DNA of 64,000 nucleotides from Schaedlerella arabinosiphila (lineage in GTDB: Bacteria; Bacillota; Clostridia; Lachnospirales; Lachnospiraceae). The stretch's first letter is position 1; each line of letters begins with the position of its first letter. This document shows, piece by piece, positions 61,384 to 64,000 of the stretch. Both the position numbers and the translations under genes were made by a program. The stretch is taken from the NCBI RefSeq assembly GCF_003885045.1, contig NZ_RHJS01000002.1, positions 5,449,302 through 5,513,301 on the forward strand. The letters run 5' to 3'. The notes under the pieces were generated by a model that was not told where the DNA came from, did not search any database, and saw only the letters and a program-made list of their open reading frames with translations.

Positions 61384-62067
61384 TTGGAAATCTTAAGAGT
61401 AGAAAATTTAAGCAGGACCTATGGGCGCGGCGAAGCCCGTGTAGAAGCATTAAAGCAGGCATCCTTCTCCATGCAGAGAGGGGAATTTGGCGCGGTGGTG
61501 GGTGTTTCCGGCTCCGGAAAATCCACCCTCCTGAACTGCATCGGCGGGCTGGACAAGGCCGATGCCGGAAACGTATTTATCAACGGGCAGGATGTATTTG
61601 CCATGGATGAGAATGAGCGGACCATTTTCCGCAGACAGAATATCGGCTTTATCTTCCAGTCCTTTCATCTGATCCCGGAGCTGAACGTAGAGCAGAACAT
61701 CATCTTCCCGCTTCTGCTGGATTACAGGAAACCGGATCAGAACCGGGTGGACGAGATCCTGCAGGTGCTGGGGCTGGAAAACCGGCGGAAGCATCTGCCG
61801 GGGCAGCTTTCCGGCGGACAGCAGCAGAGGGTGGCCATCGGGCGGGCGCTGATCACGCGGCCGGCGCTTGTCCTGGCTGACGAGCCCACCGGAAATCTGG
61901 ACTCCCAGAGCAGTCAGGATGTGATGGATCTTCTGTGCCGGGCGGCCCGGCATTACCAGCAGACGGTACTGATGATCACCCACAATATGGATCTGACCGC
62001 GGCGGCAGACCGGGTGTTCCGGGTGTCTGACGGCCGGTTGAAGGAGCTGGGAGGTGCGTCAGAATGA
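61384..62067 (+). CDS. ABC transporter ATP-binding protein, Bce-type module 2
   Basis: A 227-residue ATPase: Walker A GVSGSGKST, Q-loop FIFQSFHLIP, signature QLSGGQQQR, Walker B LVLADEPTG with NLDS, and H-loop MITHN. I place the start at TTG 61384 (MEILRVENLSRTYG), which matches the family N-terminus; the frame is open to 61324. The stop overlaps the permease start by 4 bases (ATGA). Confidence 0.9.
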   Translation: MEILRVENLSRTYGRGEARVEALKQASFSMQRGEFGAVVGVSGSGKSTLLNCIGGLDKADAGNVFINGQDVFAMDENERTIFRRQNIGFIFQSFHLIPELNVEQNIIFPLLLDYRKPDQNRVDEILQVLGLENRRKHLPGQLSGGQQQRVAIGRALITRPALVLADEPTGNLDSQSSQDVMDLLCRAARHYQQTVLMITHNMDLTAAADRVFRVSDGRLKELGGASE

Positions 62068-64000
62068 AGCATTATCTGGACTTGATCAAAATCTCGGCAA
62101 GGCAGAACCGGAAGCAGAACCGGATGACCAGACTGTGCATCGTGCTGGCCGTATTTCTCGTTACTGTGATCTTCGGAATGGCGGACATGGAAATGCGCTC
62201 CCAGATGATCCAGGCAGTCAAATCCTATGGAAACTGGCATGCGGCCTTCGTGCTGGATGAAGAGCATGGGACATTGCTGAAAGCACGTCCGGAGGTAAAA
62301 AGCAGTGTGCGGTACGGGGTGCTGAATTACCGTTTAGAGGACGGCTATCAGATCCTGGGGGTGGAAACCGCGGTCTGCGGGTTTGACCCGGAGATGATGG
62401 AAATGTTTCCGGATGTGGAGATTCTGGAAGGGACGCTTCCGGGGAATGCCGGTGAGGCCGTGCTCAATGAGAGCGCAAAGACCCGCTTTGGGGTGCAGGT
62501 AGGAGATACCGTAGAAATGACTATCCCCCAGGGAGACACCCTGCAGTACCGGATTACCGGGATCGTCAAAGAAATGGCATTGATGGCGGAGCATGACGCG
62601 TTCGGCATGTTCCTGAACATGGAAGGATTTTCGGCGCTCCGCTCGGAAGAAACCGGGGCGGCCCGGGAAGAGGTTTATTATGTACAGTTTCGTCCCTACT
62701 GCAATATCCAGAAAGCAATCGGCGATATCAGCGCGCGGTTCGGCCTGAAGCCGGAGGAGGCGCGGCAGAATGTGCAGGTGCTTGCGCTGATGTTCCAGAG
62801 CAGAGATTCCTATATGATGCAGTTTTATTTTGTGGCAGCGGTTCTGGCCGTGCTTGTGATGATCGCCGGGATTCTGATGATCGCCGCAAGCATGAACAGC
62901 AACATTGCCCGGCGGACAGAGTTTTTCGGGATGATGCGCTGCCTGGGGGCCACCGGCAGACAGGTGACCCGATTTGTGAGGAGGGAAGCGCTGAGCTGGT
63001 GCGGGACCGCAATTCCGGCAGGTGTGATCGCAGGTATCCTGGTAGTCTGGGTACTGTGCGGGATGCTGCGCTTTTTAAGTCCCGGCTATTTTGAAGGACT
63101 TCCGGTGTTCGGAATCAGCTTTCCCAGTATGGCTGCCGGGATCCTCGTGGGCCTCCTTACCGTCTTGCTGGCGGCCAGGGCTCCGGCGAAGCGTGCGGCA
63201 AAGGTGTCCCCGCTGACCGCCGTTTCCGGAAACGCAGGCACCGTGCAGGCGGCAAAGCATGCGGCGAATACCCGTTTTTTCAAGGTGGATACGGCGTTGG
63301 GAATCCATCATGCCTCCGGCAGCCGGAAAAATTTTCTGCTGGTGACAGGCTCCTTTGCGTTCAGTATCATTTTGTTCCTTTCGTTCAGTACGGCTATAGA
63401 TTTTATGTGCCATGCGATCACGCCGCTGCGTCCGTCGGCGCCGGATATTTATATCGGTAAAGAGGATTACTCGAACCAGATCCCATCAGGACTGGACGAG
63501 GAGCTTGTAAACTATCCTGGAGTGAAGCGGGCATTCGGGAGAAGCTACGCGGAGCTTACCATGCCGGCAGACGGGAGGACGCTGGATGTTATTTCCTATG
63601 AAGAACAGCAGTTTCAATGGGCAGAGAAATCCATGATGGAGGGCAGTTTGGAGGACGCAATGAATGGAAAAGGAGTGCTGGCCGTGTTCCGGGAGGAATA
63701 TACGCTGCAGCTCGGAAGCAGTATCCTGGTGTCTGCCGGCGGAAAGGAGCGGGAGGTTCCTGTGGTGGGCGTGCTGGGAGACGTTCCGTTTTCTTACGGA
63801 AAATCCGGGGATACGGAAGTATCGGCCGGCATGGTCATCTGTTCGGAGGAATTTTTTCAGAAGCTGACCGGGGAATCGGGTTATGCCGTGATAGACATTC
63901 AGCTGGAACAGAACGCGGACGACGCGCAGGTGCAGGAAATCCGGCGGGCATGTGAGCAGGCGTGCGGAGACGGCTTCGTGTATTCTGACAAAAGAATCGG
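62064..64000 (+). CDS. FtsX-like ABC permease, Bce-type module 2 (3' partial)
   Basis: The frame runs from ATG 62064 to the window end (645 codons seen). N-terminal helix RLCIVLAVFLVTVIFGM, a first extracytoplasmic domain (EGTLPGNAGEAVLNESAKTRFGVQVGD), helices around residues 250-385 with FFGMMRCLGATGRQVTRFVRREAL (coupling motif), a second helix at about 430-455 and the beginning of a second soluble domain. It pairs with the ATPase upstream. The C-terminal helix group lies beyond the window. Confidence 0.88.
   Translation, partial: MKHYLDLIKISARQNRKQNRMTRLCIVLAVFLVTVIFGMADMEMRSQMIQAVKSYGNWHAAFVLDEEHGTLLKARPEVKSSVRYGVLNYRLEDGYQILGVETAVCGFDPEMMEMFPDVEILEGTLPGNAGEAVLNESAKTRFGVQVGDTVEMTIPQGDTLQYRITGIVKEMALMAEHDAFGMFLNMEGFSALRSEETGAAREEVYYVQFRPYCNIQKAIGDISARFGLKPEEARQNVQVLALMFQSRDSYMMQFYFVAAVLAVLVMIAGILMIAASMNSNIARRTEFFGMMRCLGATGRQVTRFVRREALSWCGTAIPAGVIAGILVVWVLCGMLRFLSPGYFEGLPVFGISFPSMAAGILVGLLTVLLAARAPAKRAAKVSPLTAVSGNAGTVQAAKHAANTRFFKVDTALGIHHASGSRKNFLLVTGSFAFSIILFLSFSTAIDFMCHAITPLRPSAPDIYIGKEDYSNQIPSGLDEELVNYPGVKRAFGRSYAELTMPADGRTLDVISYEEQQFQWAEKSMMEGSLEDAMNGKGVLAVFREEYTLQLGSSILVSAGGKEREVPVVGVLGDVPFSYGKSGDTEVSAGMVICSEEFFQKLTGESGYAVIDIQLEQNADDAQVQEIRRACEQACGDGFVYSDKRI

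Noticed and set aside
1..64000. CRISPR arrays, tRNA or rRNA genes
   Set aside because: No regularly spaced repeats of CRISPR type and no tRNA- or rRNA-like segments were noticed; a covariance-model scan would be needed to be certain.

Overview
This 64 kb window looks like a chromosomal accessory region of a gut anaerobe of the Clostridia, most likely Lachnospiraceae. The evidence is a double-cubane-cluster reductase gene with its DUF3343 partner, an AAA-ATPase-like/PD-(D/E)XK protein, Bce-type two-component/ABC modules, paired AraC-GPH transporter-GH43 loci, strong AGGAGG ribosome binding sites with frequent TTG starts, and many insertion sequences. No tRNA, rRNA or CRISPR array was seen.

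Layout. 1-2962: end of an anaerobic reductase gene, DUF3343, and an AAA-like ATPase. 2980-9900: a Bce-type module (regulator, kinase, ATPase, permease) with an AbiE toxin-antitoxin pair inserted between regulator and kinase; the 3' end of the regulator gene is duplicated on the far side of the insert. 9901-14940: a scrapyard with a broken flavin reductase gene, two head-to-head IS66 fragments, and an ORF-less group II intron whose 3' end is split by an IS1182-type element. 15192-29054: an AT-rich, all-plus-strand defence island. It starts with a complete DNA phosphorothioation set of the Ssp type (PAPS-reductase-like SspD, DUF4007 SspB, large P-loop SspC, cysteine desulfurase SspA). A DEAH helicase, a MORC-like GHKL ATPase, a PLD-type nuclease, a stand-alone DUF262 protein and a soluble Ser/Thr kinase follow. 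This combination of modification genes and candidate effectors is the strongest candidate for a little-described system.

29240-35400: an IS91-type remnant, then a five-gene minus-strand STM4011-STM4015 cluster (two radical SAM enzymes, a sulfatase-fold hydrolase, an ATP-grasp-like protein, a leucine-rich-repeat protein) of unknown product. 35633-39873: a DUF3990/DUF3791 cassette, an ECF sigma/anti-sigma pair and an uncharacterised helical protein. Three genes between 31 and 39.3 kb carry in-frame tandem duplications (60, 42 and 48 bp units). 39967-50259: two parallel sugar-utilisation loci (AraC regulator, GPH symporter, GH43 glycosidase). Between them lies an unusual radical SAM/SPASM enzyme preceded by a 26-residue peptide with the FVTNSSSSSFI motif.

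50418-64000: an autoregulated-looking Fic gene, then a second Bce-type module that has been broken up repeatedly. An 8-bp-TSD insertion sequence and a small-ORF cassette lie between regulator and kinase. A degenerate third Bce module (including an in-frame kinase-permease chimera), an IS91-like element with a tyrosine recombinase, and a second copy of the small-ORF cassette lie between kinase and ATPase. The final permease runs off the window.

All product names come from reading motifs and remembered family architecture; no database search was run.
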